The notes under the pieces are model-generated. The model had not been told where the DNA came from. It saw only the letters and a program-made list of their open reading frames with translations, and did not search any database. Positions 63,338-64,000 of a DNA stretch of 64,000 nt are shown here, piece by piece (the stretch's first letter is position 1; every line of letters starts with the position of its first letter). This stretch comes from an uncultured Eubacterium sp. (lineage in GTDB: Bacteria > Bacillota > Clostridia > Lachnospirales > Lachnospiraceae): the NCBI GenBank assembly GCA_947088865.1, contig CAMUHY010000005.1, positions 62,001 to 126,000 on the forward strand. Direction: 5' to 3'. A program made the position numbers and the translations under genes.

Positions 63338-64000
63338 ATGAATTTGCCACAGAAATATATTGATAATATGAGCGATATTTTAGGTGCGACCGAGTTGGAG
63401 GCTTATCTTAATAGTTTCTATGATAATCGATTGTATGGTTTAAGGGTCAATACAATGAAAATTTCAGTTGAGGAATTTTTGCGGATATCACCTTTTAAAT
63501 TGACGCCCATTCATTGGATTGACAATGGCTTTTATTATCATGAAGAAGATAAACCAGCAAAACATCCTTATTATTATGCAGGGCTGTATTATATACAAGA
63601 GCCAAGCGCCATGACACCTGCTAATGTACTTCCTGTGGACAGCGGCGATATCATTCTGGATATGTGTGCGGCGCCTGGCGGAAAATCAACCGAGCTAGGT
63701 GCAAAGTTAAATCATTCAGGGCTGCTTATTACAAATGATATCAGTAATTCAAGAACAAAGGCGCTGTTAAAAAATATTGAAGTATTTGGGATACCCAATG
63801 TGTGTGTGTTCAATGAAGACCCCAAACGATTGGTTTCAAAATTTGAGGGATATTTTGATAAAATTCTTATTGATGCACCTTGTTCAGGGGAAGGAATGTT
63901 TAGAAAAGACAATAAGCTAATAAAAAGCTGGGAAAAAAGTGGACCGGATGTCTATTCTAAAATTCAGCGTGATATTATTCTTTGCGGCGCCAATATGCTG
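63338..64000 (+). CDS. RsmF/RsmB-family rRNA cytosine-C5 methyltransferase, 3' end outside window
   Basis: Open to the window edge, 221 codons visible. SAM motif CAAPGGKS (110-117) and catalytic-region DAPCSGEGMFRK from 179; QEPSAMTPANVL before the SAM loop is typical of the RsmF group. Expected to be about 450 aa with a C-terminal PUA-like part. ATG 63338 follows GGGG 6 nt upstream. Confidence 0.92.
   Translation, partial: MNLPQKYIDNMSDILGATELEAYLNSFYDNRLYGLRVNTMKISVEEFLRISPFKLTPIHWIDNGFYYHEEDKPAKHPYYYAGLYYIQEPSAMTPANVLPVDSGDIILDMCAAPGGKSTELGAKLNHSGLLITNDISNSRTKALLKNIEVFGIPNVCVFNEDPKRLVSKFEGYFDKILIDAPCSGEGMFRKDNKLIKSWEKSGPDVYSKIQRDIILCGANML

Overview
The window is a chromosomal segment of a low-GC, Gram-positive, spore-forming anaerobe, most likely a clostridium of the Lachnospiraceae type. 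This rests on gene order and content: dxs-tlyA-nadK-argR-recN-spoIVB-spo0A, polA-coaE, pta-ackA-DUF177-rpmF, plsX-acpP-rnc-smc-ftsY, ylxM-ffh-rpsP-KH-rimM, rplS-lepB-rbgA-rnhB-ylqG-ylqH-yraN, der-plsY-gpsA and rsmD-coaD-ylbJ. These are core Firmicutes blocks, and Spo0A, SpoIVB and YlbJ mark endospore formation. Almost all genes are on the + strand with tight spacing, good Shine-Dalgarno (SD) sites and strong hairpin terminators.

Layout. 1-8.6 kb: isoprenoid, rRNA-modification, NAD kinase, arginine-repressor and DNA-repair genes, then the sporulation pair spoIVB/spo0A, with a gene-free spo0A upstream region carrying tandem 0A boxes. 8.6-21.4 kb: a secreted NlpC/P60 hydrolase, glycogen synthase, tRNA-Leu(CAA), a zinc-finger membrane protein, polA, coaE, a long FtsA-like protein, a WalJ-type hydrolase, an ACT/DUF711 pair, and tmcAL on the - strand. 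21.8-25.1 kb: acetate kinase pathway, DUF177 and L32. 25.1-28.65 kb: a very AT-rich accessory island of two unrecognised membrane proteins, splitting the usual rpmF-plsX junction. 28.65-36.5 kb: lipid synthesis, RNase III, SMC, FtsY and threonine deaminase. 36.5-41 kb: a chemoreceptor and a large beta-helix-like lipoprotein. 41-49 kb: SRP and ribosome-maturation genes, in which trmD is replaced by a DUF4234 protein and a heterodimeric ABC exporter. 49-64 kb: signal peptidase, RbgA, RNase HII, the FliK/FlhB-like YlqG/YlqH pair, PgeF, two secreted or membrane unknowns, Der/PlsY/GpsA, RsmD, CoaD, a coiled-coil protein, YlbJ, a small alarmone synthetase, and the start of an rsmF-type rRNA methyltransferase gene.

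The most interesting signal is not a gene. Upstream of several unrelated genes (nlpC-like, ftsA-like, tmcAL, rbgA, ylqG, coaD and perhaps rsmF and ylxM) there is a short hairpin, often with arms like TTTGTG/CACAAA. Its loop is complementary to a segment directly in front of the SD (typically GCNGC followed by AGAAATGRGG). The pairing is kept by compensatory changes between copies. This predicts a family of H-type pseudoknot leaders that could tie translation of a set of ribosome, tRNA and cell-wall genes to one signal. A related dispersed stem-loop occurs at four intergenic sites. Both are inferences from reading the sequence and have not been tested computationally.
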